Shown: piece after piece, positions 9,918 to 20,700 of the stretch | How the letters are laid out: each line of letters opens with the position of its first letter | How positions within the stretch are numbered: the first letter of the stretch is position 1 | NCBI RefSeq assembly: GCF_036785885.1 | Contig: NC_092312.1 | Location: 15,642,001 to 15,706,000, forward strand | DNA: 64,000 nt | Source: Coffea arabica | Taxonomy: Eukaryota; Streptophyta; Magnoliopsida; Gentianales; Rubiaceae | Reading direction: 5' to 3' | Translations under genes and position numbers: made by a program | The notes under the pieces: generated by a model | Told to the model about the DNA's origin: nothing | Seen by the model: the letters and a program-made list of their open reading frames with translations, nothing else | Databases searched by the model: none

Positions 9918-11199
9918 CCTTTTGAAGTGTAGCAGGGCCGACAACTTTCTTTAACATACAGCAAGGAGGACCCCTTTTGAACTTGAAGTGTCAAGACTGA
10001 GAGGTTCAATGATTGCACACCAGAATTTATTAGGCTAAAAAACCTTTTTACCAGCTAATTCTTACTGTAATCTCAAGGTAATTTATAAATTTGGCAAACG
10101 TTGGAGGATGAAATTTAGTACCTAATGGAATTTGTGTTTATTCACCATTCGTCCTTGCAGTTATTTTGAGACTGTATCAAAGAGATATACAGGGCATTAC
10201 AGCGTTCTTTTGTACACAATGTACTTCCTCACATAACTGGTTTTTTTTCCCTATTCCTGATTCCGTTTGGCCGCCTACGGTTGCCTTTAACAGAAAGAAT
10301 TGTTGAGTCAAGGACTCAAGATGACGAAGGATTTGGCTTTGAAACGGCGAGGCTTTCCGGAGACCCTTCAAATTCTTTACAGTTGATTTGAGAAGCTTCG
10401 AGTCATGAGCTTGAGAGCGCAGACGGGCATTCTTCTCTTAAAACTCTTCACCATCTAAATGTAAAGAACCCAGAAACAATATGCTCATGAATTCTCGCGA
10501 GCAAAAAATTGGTCTCAATGGGAAATATTCGAGTTGGTTCGTTGGTCGTTTTACGAGTCTCTTGCTGAAAACCTTGAAGACTGACAACTGTTTGATGTTA
10601 TTCCCATGATAAACATTGTGCCAGTAAATAATTCATTACTGCCTTTGTAATGACTCTGTGTTAATATGAATTGCAAACTAGAAGTTTGATGTTTACGATG
10701 CCTACACGAGCATGTACGACTGCTAGAGTGGCCTGGAATGTCGTGGCATGTTCCCATAAAAGGTTTCAACTTCAAAGTTTCAACATTTTTGTCGAGTTGT
10801 CATGTAGGCTTGCTACCATATTATGGAATGAAGGAAGGTTAGTAATTCATATCAGCCACTTCATTCATGCTCATACTTGTGCTAGCAGTTCTTGTCCTTT
10901 TGACATTTTTTTCCCATTGGATTCCTTGGATGGGGAATATGTCTTCCATCACTGCATTTTGCCTATTTTCTACAGCATGTTTTTGGTAGGATTCTGGAAG
11001 CCTTGTTATCTACTAATGACTACATAATTTGAAAAGGAGATACTTCTCTGATGCATTTATTGAGTCTAGAGTTCTTTTGACATTGGAAGTCATCAATCTG
11101 GATACGTTATGAAAATTTGAAGACCTTGAATTTCCCTTTTTTGTAAAGACATATTAGGCCAGTGGCAGATGATGGCAGGGTTCAATCAGTACATTGCCC

Positions 11200-11600
11200 A
11201 ACTTGCCACGCGAACAATTTGGCTAATTACTGTGTAGAGCCATCAACGGACATGATATGCCTTACTTGTCTCTGCCAACGAAATGATAATTCCATCACCT
11301 CTCTATTTTTATGTCAAGAACACGCTAATGCAAAATATTTTGTGTAAGAAATTTTGCTTACTATATGTTGAACAACCAATGGACATGGCATGCCTCCTCG
11401 TTTGTCTCTTGCAGAACTGTGTGATGCTCAACTGCTCATTATCTAACTAATTCAGGTCAGAATAGATTGAAACCCATTTTGCAAGGCAACCTGCTTTGCT
11501 TAATATGTGGAGCCATGAACCAACATGATATGCCTTCGTTGTCTCAGCATAAGTAGTGATGCTAGTCTTTTCACTAGTTTATATCCAAAGAACATTTTCA
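11200..11600 (+). repeat. Three diverged tandem copies of a ~135-bp unit
   Basis: A core resembling GACATGATATGCCT followed by TTGTCTC occurs at about 11250, 11382 and 11520, i.e. 132-139 bp apart, with further similarity around each. The copies differ at many positions, so the duplication is old. There is no clear coding frame across copies. Confidence 0.55.
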
Positions 11601-11912
11601 TGTGATTTGCCTACTACCCTAACCTTCTCTGCTTGTAAGTAGTTGTAACAAATTATAAAACTTTTGATCTATGTGGCTACTTGGTCATTGCAATCAAACA
11701 AAACAAAATAATTAAACAACTGGAGAAGTTAATGCAAATAGCATCTGGCACCTAGGTCATCAATTATCTATTACCACCATCAAGGTCTGATGTCTATTTC
11801 AGGAAGCTAAGGCACAGCCATGTTAGACCAAATAATATATGTTATTGCCTGGACCACCATGTCGAATTTTTTTCACCACTCCCTGATATCTAAAGATTGA
11901 TTTTCTCATAGT

Positions 11913-11922
11913 GTATATATAT
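11913..11922 (+). promoter_or_regulatory. TATA box of SAUR-3
   Basis: TATATATATC about 100 bp upstream of the SAUR-3 ATG, in the same relative place as in SAUR-2 and SAUR-4. Confidence 0.6.
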
Positions 11923-12020
11923 CTACTCTAACACAAGCCAAAGCCAACTTAGAAAAACCTCTTGTTTTCAAACAGCAAGTATCAACCGAGAGTTGGAGTC
12001 TTAGTATTTTACCAAGGATA

Positions 12021-12305
12021 ATGGGTATCCAGGCGCCACGAATTTTTCATGCTAAGCAGATCCTTAATAGAATTCTTGAAAATCCCCAAGGTACAGATAG
12101 ACCAAAAGGCCACTGTGCAGTTCATGTTGGTGAAACCAGTTGGAAGATATACGTGAAACCAGTGTCCTATCTTAACCACCCATCATTTTGCCACTTACTA
12201 CACCAGGTTGGAGAAGAGTTTGGCTTCTGCCATCCAATGGGAGCACTCACAATTCCATGCAATGAAGAAATCTTCATCAATCTTTGTAACTTATGTTCAC
12301 TATAA
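12021..12305 (+). CDS. SAUR-3, diverged small auxin up RNA family protein
   Basis: A single-exon 94-residue SAUR with a normal N-terminus (MGIQAPRIFHAKQILNRIL) and the frame of the family core, but with unusual residues. The normally conserved [12 protein letters not shown] reads RPKGHCAVHVGE at 27-38, and [10 protein letters not shown] is VGEEFGFCHP at 63-72. Cysteines at 32, 57, 70, 80, 89 and 92 are more than usual. It shares ETSWK and the C-terminal CNLC with SAUR-4, 1.5 kb downstream, so the two are a local duplicate pair. The frame is whole. The changes at core positions suggest relaxed constraint or a shifted role compared with SAUR-4. Confidence 0.88.
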   Translation: MGIQAPRIFHAKQILNRILENPQGTDRPKGHCAVHVGETSWKIYVKPVSYLNHPSFCHLLHQVGEEFGFCHPMGALTIPCNEEIFINLCNLCSL

Positions 12306-13498
12306 GCAAGAAGAGAAACTGATATGGATTACCAATAGGAGGCGTATGTCTTAGCACATTTGACTAGAATCTGTTTAATCCGATTTTGTACAAGGAGAAA
12401 CTAATCTTTTTTTTTTTTTTCTCTTTTGGGCGATGGCCGTGTAAATATTACTTGATGGAATATATTGACTTCTATATTAGCATTTTTCCCTTTCTTCGTT
12501 TGTTAATTAGTATCTGCAGTCAAACAGGAAGCAGCAAATACATGGCTGCACATTTTCAAAAGTGGTTGTGATCAAGCAACCACTTGAAAATAGAATGTGG
12601 ATCTTCTCTCAAAAAAAAATGTTGTGTAAATTTCTCTCTGTTGCAAAAAGCATGTGTCCGTATTATCTACTTAATATGTGGTTGACACATCTTAATTGGT
12701 TTCGCCACCATCTAGTTGGTGTTTCAGTCAATATGATGCTCAATATCTGTAGTTTTAAGAGTTACTCAAACTACTGATCTTTGGGTTGCAGTTCCTCTCA
12801 TCACTGGAATTGTTTCTTGCTAAAATCATGCAAAAAGTCAGAAAAAGTCACCTTGTAAATATCTAAATGAAAATTCGATAGGTAGACAGACTTTACTACC
12901 TCAGAAAATTCAGAAAAAGGTTTTTACTGGCGCTTCAACAATGTTCATGTTCAGTGCAGACATTACATGACATTCTCATTTTAACTTTGCTTTCTGTTTG
13001 AAATGAATATATAAGTTAATTGTGTTAAATTTGATTTTAAGTTCTACTGACCAATGATTTTGCATATTAAATTTGATTTTAATTGTGTTATTGTACATTT
13101 CTTTGTCATTTCAAGAACTCCAAAACATATCACTATTCCCCAATGCCTGATAGCATCCATTTTAACCGGGGAAGGAAAAGCACGCGTTTTCTGTCTGAAA
13201 ATTTAAAAGGGAAAAGAAATTGATAGCCTTATAGACGTGCTGCTGATAATGGAATCAGATTCCGACAACCATTTAATCTTTTTGTTAAGTTTGAATATTG
13301 TGGTAAAACGAGAAAGCATGGTTTTTTAAGTTTCATACTGACTGCGCCGAAAGATTGGCGACCAACTTCTCCTCTTTCATAGATTATATATATATACCTG
13401 CTCCAACGCTAGCCTAACCAGAGCAGAGAAGCATCTTATCCGCAATTCACAAGTAGTGTCGTCAATCAAGTTAGAACTTCAGTTGTTTACAAAGAATA
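12306..13498. other. 3' flank of SAUR-3 and upstream region of SAUR-4
   Basis: The first 120 bp resembles the 3' flank of SAUR-4 (13790-13900), and 12565-12610 resembles 14098-14125, so the duplicated unit includes downstream DNA. Around 13015-13090 a short motif (TTAAATTTGATTTTAA) occurs twice. No other gene was seen. Confidence 0.5.
13384..13396 (+). promoter_or_regulatory. TATA box of SAUR-4
   Basis: TTATATATATATA about 105 bp upstream of the ATG, followed by a leader similar to that of SAUR-3. Confidence 0.6.
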
Positions 13499-13789
13499 AT
13501 GGGTGTTGCGGTGCCTCGAATTTTTCCTGCTAAGCAGATCCTAAACAGAATTCTTGCAAATCCAGGAGGTACTACGAAAGTACCGAAAGGCCACTTTGCT
13601 GTTTATGTAGGGGAAACTAGTTGGAAGAGATATGTGCTGCCGTTATCCTACCTTAACCATCCTTCATCCCAGCACTTACTAAGCCAGGCTGAGGAAGAGT
13701 TTGGATACCACCATCCTATGGGAGCTCTGACAATTCCATGCAAGGAAGAAACCTTCATCAATCTCACCTGTAACTTGTGTGGCCCTTAA
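13499..13789 (+). CDS. SAUR-4, small auxin up RNA family protein
   Basis: A single-exon 96-residue SAUR. N-terminus MGVAVPRIFPAKQILNRIL, core [12 protein letters not shown] at 28-39, KRYVLPLSYLNHPSSQ, AEEEFGYHHPMGA at 64-76 and LTIPC at 77-81, ending in CNLCGP. All family positions are conserved, in contrast to its tandem partner SAUR-3. The start matches that of SAUR-3 in context (AAGRATAATGGGT). Role by family: auxin-responsive regulator of cell expansion. Confidence 0.93.
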   Translation: MGVAVPRIFPAKQILNRILANPGGTTKVPKGHFAVYVGETSWKRYVLPLSYLNHPSSQHLLSQAEEEFGYHHPMGALTIPCKEETFINLTCNLCGP

Positions 13790-14643
13790 GCAAGAAGAGA
13801 AGCTTATATAGCTTACTGATGGGAGACTCGCATCTTAGCATTGCTAACCAGAATCCTGTTCAACCCAATTTTGCACAAAGGAGAACTAGATTCTTTTTCT
13901 GCACTACTGCTGACTGCTGTAGATATTACCTATTATCAAATAGATGAAAATATTTAAATCATCTTGCTTCGAAAATTTTCGATCGCTTTCTTCTTTTGCT
14001 TATTTGCATTTAGACTGTAAATTGGCTTAAAGGTTTTTGTTAAAAAAAAAAAAAAAAAAAAACACTGAGTACATAGCTTTGCAAGTTAACCTAGTAAAAG
14101 TGACCAAGCAACCTCTTTAAAATAGACAGTAAAGCTTCCCAGTAGTAAATCATCGATAATCTCCTGTCTCTTGGCAGAGAGAGCAGGTTTTATGCTTATT
14201 ATTTGTTCCTGCTCCATCCTACTTTTCTTTTCCGTGCGTTCTTTCATTACTTGCTCAGTTGCTCCAATCTTAAAACTTTATAGGCCGACCAATTTTATCT
14301 GTGCAAGCTGGTGTCTCAAATACTAGAATGATACGCACGGTGTAAGTATATTTCTACCCTATTTGTTTAACTTAGTCACTGTCATTTGAATTACTGTTTT
14401 TAGAGGTGTCTTTGAAAAATTCTACTGTAACATAGTTTTTATAGTATATTTTGGAATATTTTTAGAAAAATATTTTGAAATATTTAAGAGTAGAAGAGTT
14501 TTTAGAATATATTTTGGAATATTTTTTAAACATTAAAAAAATTTAGATTACTTTTTAGAGTACCTTTTAGAATATTTTTTAAAAATTTTAATAGTATTTA
14601 AAAAACTAGTTTTGAAAAACTCAGCAATCCAAACAGGTAAGGA
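13790..14643. other. 3' flank of SAUR-4 and AT-rich intergenic DNA
   Basis: The first ~110 bp resembles the SAUR-3 3' flank. A run of 21 A residues lies at about 14041-14061. From about 14390 to 14640 the DNA is built from variants of TTTTAGAATATTTTTT and ends with GCAATCCAAACAGG, an end motif seen in other MITE-like copies here; this is likely a decayed element. No gene was seen. Confidence 0.4.
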
Positions 14644-15114
14644 CCCCTCTGATATAGCTATCCTACAGAAAAATCCCATGTGATTTCAAATCATGCGCGT
14701 CGATATCTCATACTTTAAAGTAAAGTGAAATTATGATGAAAATCATTGGATCTAACGTGTTTGATGTAAATGCACTGGAATTGTGCGTGGTTCCTCTGAA
14801 AAATAGTTTTTTAAGACAAATTTTGACCTAATATATCTATTTTGCCCCTCAGACCTTAATAAAACTGCCATGGTTTTTCTTCAATTTTGCTCCAAACTTG
14901 TGAAACTGATGATTTTTGTTTATATTATTAGTGAATGAAACTAATGAATTAAAAACGGTTTGTTTTAGGCCATTTTTTATTTAAATTATTAGAATATTTT
15001 TGTCATTTCATTCAGAATCATTTATTTTAACGATGGAACCTATGAAATATCAACACGTATGATTTGAAACCACGAGAGATTTTTTTGGGTAGGATAGCTA
15101 CATCTGGGGGCTTT
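14644..15114. mobile_element. Inverted-repeat element just upstream of the PPR gene
   Basis: Left arm 14644-14720 and right arm about 15038-15114 are inverted copies over about 70 bp. The left reads GATATAGCTATCCTAC then TTTCAAATCAT; the right, on the reverse strand, GATGTAGCTATCCTAC then TTTCAAATCAT. The centre is AT-rich and non-coding. Size and long arms fit a MULE-type or fold-back MITE. I see no clear target duplication. It ends about 80 bp before the PPR start codon. Confidence 0.6.
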
Positions 15115-15192
15115 TTTGTTCTTACCCTAAAATATAATACCATCCGCACAAACGGCCGGGAAGCCACATGTCCAGCCCATACTACTATTCTG

Positions 15193-16602
15193 ATGAACTT
15201 TCTACCCATCACTCAATTCTTAAACCACTGCTCCCAAACAAGAAATCTCAAGGCCGTTAAGAAATTTCATGCACATTTGCTCAGAACAGGTATACTTTTT
15301 TTCTCGCCCAATCTTCAGGCCAAGGTCATCTTCACATACACTTCGTGCCTTAACACAAACAGCACTCAAACATTAACCAACTTGTTCAAGTTCCTTAACC
15401 CCAGAAGCCCATTGCCCTTTAATTCAATTGTCTCCCATTTCTCTCAAAATGGGTGCCATTCTCTTGCTCTCCATGCCTTCTCTTTCATGCATTTTAATGG
15501 CGTTCATGTAGACTCGTATGCCTTGTGCAGCGCTTTAAAGTCATCGTCTTGTGATAATAATATGAGGTTCGGTAAAAATATTCACGCCCATGTTCAAAAA
15601 TCAGGGTGGTTTTGTAGCGTCTTTGTGGCCAGTGCTTTGATTGATCTATACGGGAAAATGTTGTTCACTGTCGATGCGGCAATGGTGTTTGATGAAATTC
15701 GTGTGAAGAATACTGTTTGTGTGAATGCACTTTTATCAGGTTATGCTGATGCTAAGATGTGGAGTGAGGGAGTCGAATTGGTTAGGCAAATGCCAGCGTT
15801 CTACTTAGATTGTGACAATTTCACATTTTCTGCTGCTTTGCGGGCTTGTGCAGGGCTATCTGCGACGGGATTGGGCAGGCAGATTCATGCAAGTGTTATA
15901 CGTAAAGTTTTAAATGTTGGGGATGACGTGTTTCTGCAGAGTTTGTTAATTGAAATGTATGGCAAGTGTGGGCTAGTAGAGAAGGCTAAACGCATATTTA
16001 GTATGGCAGGATTCAGACAAGAAGGGAAGAGAAAGAGAGATGTTGTCTTGTGGACTTCACTGCTGGGAGTTTACGGAAAACATGGCCATTACAAAGAAGT
16101 GATTATGTTGTTCAGAGACATGTTGATCAACGGAATTAGGCCCGATGGAGTGGCCTTCTTAGCTGTCATTTCCGCTTGTGGTTATACAGGTCAAGTGGAT
16201 CTTGCGTTCAAATATTTTGCATCCATGGCTCGCGACTTTGGATTAAAACAAAGCCCAGAGCATTATAGCTGTTTGGTTGATGCGCTGTGTCGGGCTGGTG
16301 AGCTGGAGAAGGCATGGAAGTTGATAAATGGGATGCCTTGCGAAGGAAATAGCAGATACACGGTTTCAATGTGGGGGACCTTGCTAAATGCCTGCAGTGA
16401 GTGTGGGAATGTTGATTTGGGTAAATTGGCCGGTCAAAGGGCACTTGAGTTGGAGCCTCATAATACTGGAATCTATGTCTTGCTATCTAACATGTATGCC
16501 AGCAATGGCATGTGGGACGAAATTGGACAGTTGAGGGAGTCGATGAAAGGGAGAAAACTAAAGAAAGATATTGGATGCAGTTGGATAGATGTTGGTAGAT
16601 GA
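15193..16602 (+). CDS. PLS-class pentatricopeptide repeat (PPR) protein, E subgroup
   Basis: A single-exon protein of 469 residues from the ATG at 15193; the open frame continues upstream to 15064 but that part falls in a transposon-like arm. Repeats typical of the PLS class run through the protein: FHAHLLRTG near the N-terminus, the KNIHAHVQKSG and RQIHASVIRK L-type motifs, SLLIEMYGKCGLVEKAKRIF, and VVLWTSLLGVYGKHGHYKEV. The C-terminus is an E domain (WGTLLNACSECGNVDLGK, LEPHNTGIYVLLSNMYAS, ending GCSWIDVGR). There is no E+ or DYW domain. Such proteins bind organelle RNA one base per repeat and usually help C-to-U editing, relying on a partner for deaminase activity (family knowledge). The organelle and target sites cannot be read with confidence from the N-terminus. 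Confidence 0.9.
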   Translation: MNFLPITQFLNHCSQTRNLKAVKKFHAHLLRTGILFFSPNLQAKVIFTYTSCLNTNSTQTLTNLFKFLNPRSPLPFNSIVSHFSQNGCHSLALHAFSFMHFNGVHVDSYALCSALKSSSCDNNMRFGKNIHAHVQKSGWFCSVFVASALIDLYGKMLFTVDAAMVFDEIRVKNTVCVNALLSGYADAKMWSEGVELVRQMPAFYLDCDNFTFSAALRACAGLSATGLGRQIHASVIRKVLNVGDDVFLQSLLIEMYGKCGLVEKAKRIFSMAGFRQEGKRKRDVVLWTSLLGVYGKHGHYKEVIMLFRDMLINGIRPDGVAFLAVISACGYTGQVDLAFKYFASMARDFGLKQSPEHYSCLVDALCRAGELEKAWKLINGMPCEGNSRYTVSMWGTLLNACSECGNVDLGKLAGQRALELEPHNTGIYVLLSNMYASNGMWDEIGQLRESMKGRKLKKDIGCSWIDVGR

Positions 16603-17747
16603 CTTGGAGATAATTCATATTAATTCACTTAAAATTTCTCAGTCACTGAGAAACGTCACATGGAATGTTGCTGAAGAAAGTACTAGACTACAAACTGGGA
16701 GGATGCACTGTTGCAGATGATCAAGTGACTGTGACCAAGTTACTTGCAGAAAAGCTTTTGGAGATCAATATCTCTTGCTCAGCATTTTCGTAAGCACACC
16801 ACTCTCGCAATTGACCAAAGGTTGCCGCTAAATTCAACTGCAAGCATTGATGTATTGGTTGTTGAAAATCCTTGTGTAATTACCAAAATAAAATACAGGA
16901 GATGTAATGGTGGAATTTGGAATGGTCATGCGATTGATTATTTGCTTCTTCAGGAAAGTGTTTATTTCCTATTTGACACAAGACTTCATTGAACTCATCA
17001 TCAGTAAAGTTCCTGTGAAAAGTTTGGATTGTGAACTCGGTTCCAAGTTTTTCTAATTCCCCGAGTTCAAGGATTTCTTTAAAGATAGTAGCGTGAACTT
17101 TTCAGAATGAGTAAGCTCTAGGTCTGATCATTTACATTTTTAGGGGCAGTCCGGGGTCAAGCAGGACTTTTTATGATCGACAAATAGAGAACTATTTTCT
17201 TTTCAAAAGTTAGGAGATAGTTGTAGCTTTGACTGTTAAAAAAAAAATGTTTCAGTTGAAAGCTCAAAGCTGTATAAGACAGAGACAGAAATATAGCGCC
17301 AAAAATTAGCATGGGATGTTGGTACTAGGGAACCATGGGAGCTACAGTCTTTCATTAATGGATTGACTGCGCTTCAAGTTCCAAGCAAATGAAAATTTTC
17401 TTTTATTCACAAGCGGAGGGTTGGTTTACAGCACAAAACGTCGACGTTTCGATTTCAAACATGCACCCGATGCCCGTGCACGACCTTTTTCAACGGTAAT
17501 GGTGGGGGAGGGGAATCCTCCTGTCTAACTCGGATGTTTTTACAACAAAAACCTGGAAGAGCATCAGCTTGTTGGCGCGAGTTCTATTCAAAATGACCAA
17601 AAAGCCCCTAAGGCCTAAACAAGGTCGAACCCTTGCCTCTCCTGTCAAATCAATCGTACGCCTGGGCGTAGCCGATTTTTTATTCTGACCCTCGCCCTTC
17701 TCCAATTCGCCCAGACCGGATTAAAAGCCCTGAACAGCGTAGAAAGA
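16603..17747. other. 3' flank of the PPR gene and promoter/5' leader of the YEATS gene
   Basis: No further gene was supported. An 82-codon frame at 16744-16992 has no family features. The region from about 17480 to 17747 is GC-richer and likely holds the YEATS gene promoter and 5' leader; no clear TATA box is visible, as is common for housekeeping genes. Confidence 0.4.
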
Positions 17748-20700
17748 ATGCCTCAGAGCTCATCATCATCGAAGAAACACGGGACCGATCAGCCGGACAC
17801 TGGTGGGCCCGCCTCCAAATCACAGAGGACCAAAATGGTTAAATCTTCCGATGATACTGAAAAAAAGGTTTAATGTTTTGAATTCCCAGTATTTTAAACT
17901 GAAGCATTAAAAATCTCAATTTGCGGCATTCTTTGTTTCAAGGGCTTTCTCACCGTATCCGCCTTAATGTCGTTATTGGGATGTGTGCAGAACTTAGCTA
18001 AGAAGCTCAAAGAGCTGGAAATAAGTGTGCCTATTGTGTATGGTAATATTGCATTTTGGCTCGGTAAGAAGGCTAGCGAGTGAGTATTGATAAAGTCGTT
18101 GTTTTATTGTTGTCTGCTGAACGTTTGATGAAATGCCTGAGTAAATAATAAAGTTTTATTTAGGTACCAATCTCACAAGTGGACTGTTTATGTTCGAGGA
18201 GGAACGAATGAGGATATCAGTGTGGTAGTGAAGCGTGTTGTTTTTCAATTGCATTCCAGCTTTAATAATCCCACAAGGGTTGTTGACGGCCCACCTTTCG
18301 AGCTGTCTGAATCAGGGTGGGGTGAATTTGAAATTGTCATAACCCTTCATTTCCATAATGATGTTTGCGAGAAGCCGTTGCACCTGTGAGTTTCTCCCCT
18401 TGATCATCTTTCTGTGTTGTATATTGGACACTCTGGAAATCTTAAATTCAGGTAGCTAATGCAGGGTTGTAGATCCTGTTTATATAGTTAAAAACTTCAT
18501 AAAACCATAAGAATTATATGTTCTTTCTCCTAATCTTTTCAACATTCTTGTTCTCTGTGATTTTTGTTGTACTTAATCGAAATATTGTTTTGGGTTGTCC
18601 ATGTTAAAAGGCTGAGATGCTGATGCTAGTCTCCTAACAGATACCATCATTTGAAGTTGTATCCAGAGGAGGATTCTGGTCCAATGTCCACCAAAAAACC
18701 AGTCGTCGTGGAATCCTATGATGAAATTGTATTTACTGAGCCTTCAGAAGGTTTTTTCTCTCGCGTGCAGAATCACCCAGCTGTTGTTGTGCCTAGACTG
18801 CCCGCTGGTTTTGCTTTGCCTCCTCCTGGTGCTTTTTCCCTCTCTGTTGCACAATATGTGGACTTTTTCTTTTCACTGTCCTTTTAGGTACTGAGTTTCT
18901 CCCTGTTCACTTGCAGTGCCATTGGAGGATGCAGATAAAAGGAGAAGAGGCGACACTAAAGATCACACCTTAAGTCAGTGGTTCTCAAATTTCTCAGAGG
19001 CTGATGAACTGTTAAAACTTGCAGCAGCTCGTCAGCAGGTCAGTTTGATTTCTTTTTAGGTCTGGTAATTCCTCCTGCTTGTCTAAACTATAAACATTCT
19101 CAAAAATATTAAATTTTCTTTCAACTGAATGACAAAGTGCACCAGTTTGTTTCGTGCAAGTGTATTAGTTTTGCTTGAAATCATTGAGAATACCACATGC
19201 CTGTCTCCTTCAAATCTTATTGTTTGATATGCATCTTATTGGTTGAGCGTGCACGATAATATGGTGATAGTTTAGTTCTTTAGCTCCTCAAATATTAAAG
19301 GATTAGTAGTGAACAATAATAAGTCAAAACATAATTATGCATTGGTTTAATGAAAACAAATTTAAAGTAGGGCAATGAGAACTAAATTACCAAATTCACA
19401 TCTAGGATCTCTTTCATTTTGACAAAAGCAGGGAGTTCTTATCAACTTCCGAAACCAGTTTGCCATTAGAAGCAGAAAACTTCACAAGAGTGTTTTGTCT
19501 TGGGGAAGTAACTTGAGGACATAGCTTTCTGATTAGTAAAGATAGTGAAATTGGTAACTAATTGCAAATCTGTTTGCAGCAATTATGATCTTCTATTGAC
19601 TAACAGAGGAAGATTAAAGTGAATTTCAGTTTAGGGTTCCTAGTTCTTCTGTTGGGTTATAGGACTTGTTCACCGGTCAAGTTTTTTTCAAGCCCTTGAG
19701 TGCCTATGCGCATCAACTTGTTTTATTACCTGTCAATTACGTGAAGGCAATATCTTCATAGCATGACTTGAAGTACTAGTTCAAGTTTCTAATTAGTTCT
19801 AATAGAAGCTTAATAGTGTATTAGTTGATGAATTCCCATGATAAGGCTTGAATGCTGAAAAAGCCATGTGTCTAAATTAATAGATGGTATAGTATGTAGA
19901 CGCTGTAGACATTGATAATGAAGTTCCAGATGTAAAATCAAAGATACTATCACGACTACTTACTCAATATTTGTGGATGATGTAGACTAATGTGAAGAAT
20001 TATGATGGGTGTGCCCATCTGTATTTTTCGCTTGGCAAAATTTGAACAATAAGGGCATAATTTCTGCTCTATCAAAATTCGATGTCATGACTAGAGATCT
20101 GATTTGGATGTGCTTCCAAGATCAATCTCCTTGTTTGCTTACTAGGGTTCACTGTTGCACAAGGTTTTTCATATTCTTCGGTGTGAGGGGGTTAAGATCA
20201 ATGTTGCACAACCACTTGTGCCTTCAATGTATACAGCTTGGGAAATCTGCAAGCGTTAGATGCTAGAATTTCCAGCACTAAAATTAGCGAAACAATAAAG
20301 AGAGGTGGGATTTGGGCTCTTTTTTTTAATTGGATAAGGTGATTCTACCTATGAGCTTTTTTCTTTTTCTTGGAGTGCTGTTCTTGTTGTTTCTTTCTTA
20401 TGTATGCCATAGCTTCATGCTTTGGTTATGAGGCTTCTTCTTTTTAAAGAGTAATCTACTTTTATGACTGGGATGGACAAAGGATGAAGACAGATCAAAT
20501 AGTCTCTGCAGTTAAGGCATGTATCTCCAATTTTTCATTATCATAGAAGTTGTGTCATCCCAAAATTCATTCAGAATTTCACTTTGGTTAATTAGTCCTG
20601 CTGCATTTTAATTTTTAAAATTTAGTATCTTTTATTGTGTGATATAGATTTAATTCATGTTTTATGGATATATTTATTTTTTTCTGAATATGTTAATCAT

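Larger units (their letters stand above)
10021..12020. other. Intergenic DNA with a diverged tandem repeat
   Basis: A minus-strand open frame from 10442 to 10177 reads NARLRSQAHDSKLL then NLKGLRKASPFQSQ, rich in Lys, Leu and Gln; it could be a stray exon of an unrecognised gene, but I find no partner exons. Three diverged copies of an approximately 135-bp unit occupy about 11200-11600. SAUR-3's promoter occupies the right end. Confidence 0.4.

Noticed and set aside
16744-16992. 82-codon frame after the PPR stop
   Set aside because: Could be read as an extension of the PPR gene, but the PPR E domain ends normally before the stop and the frame has no PPR features.
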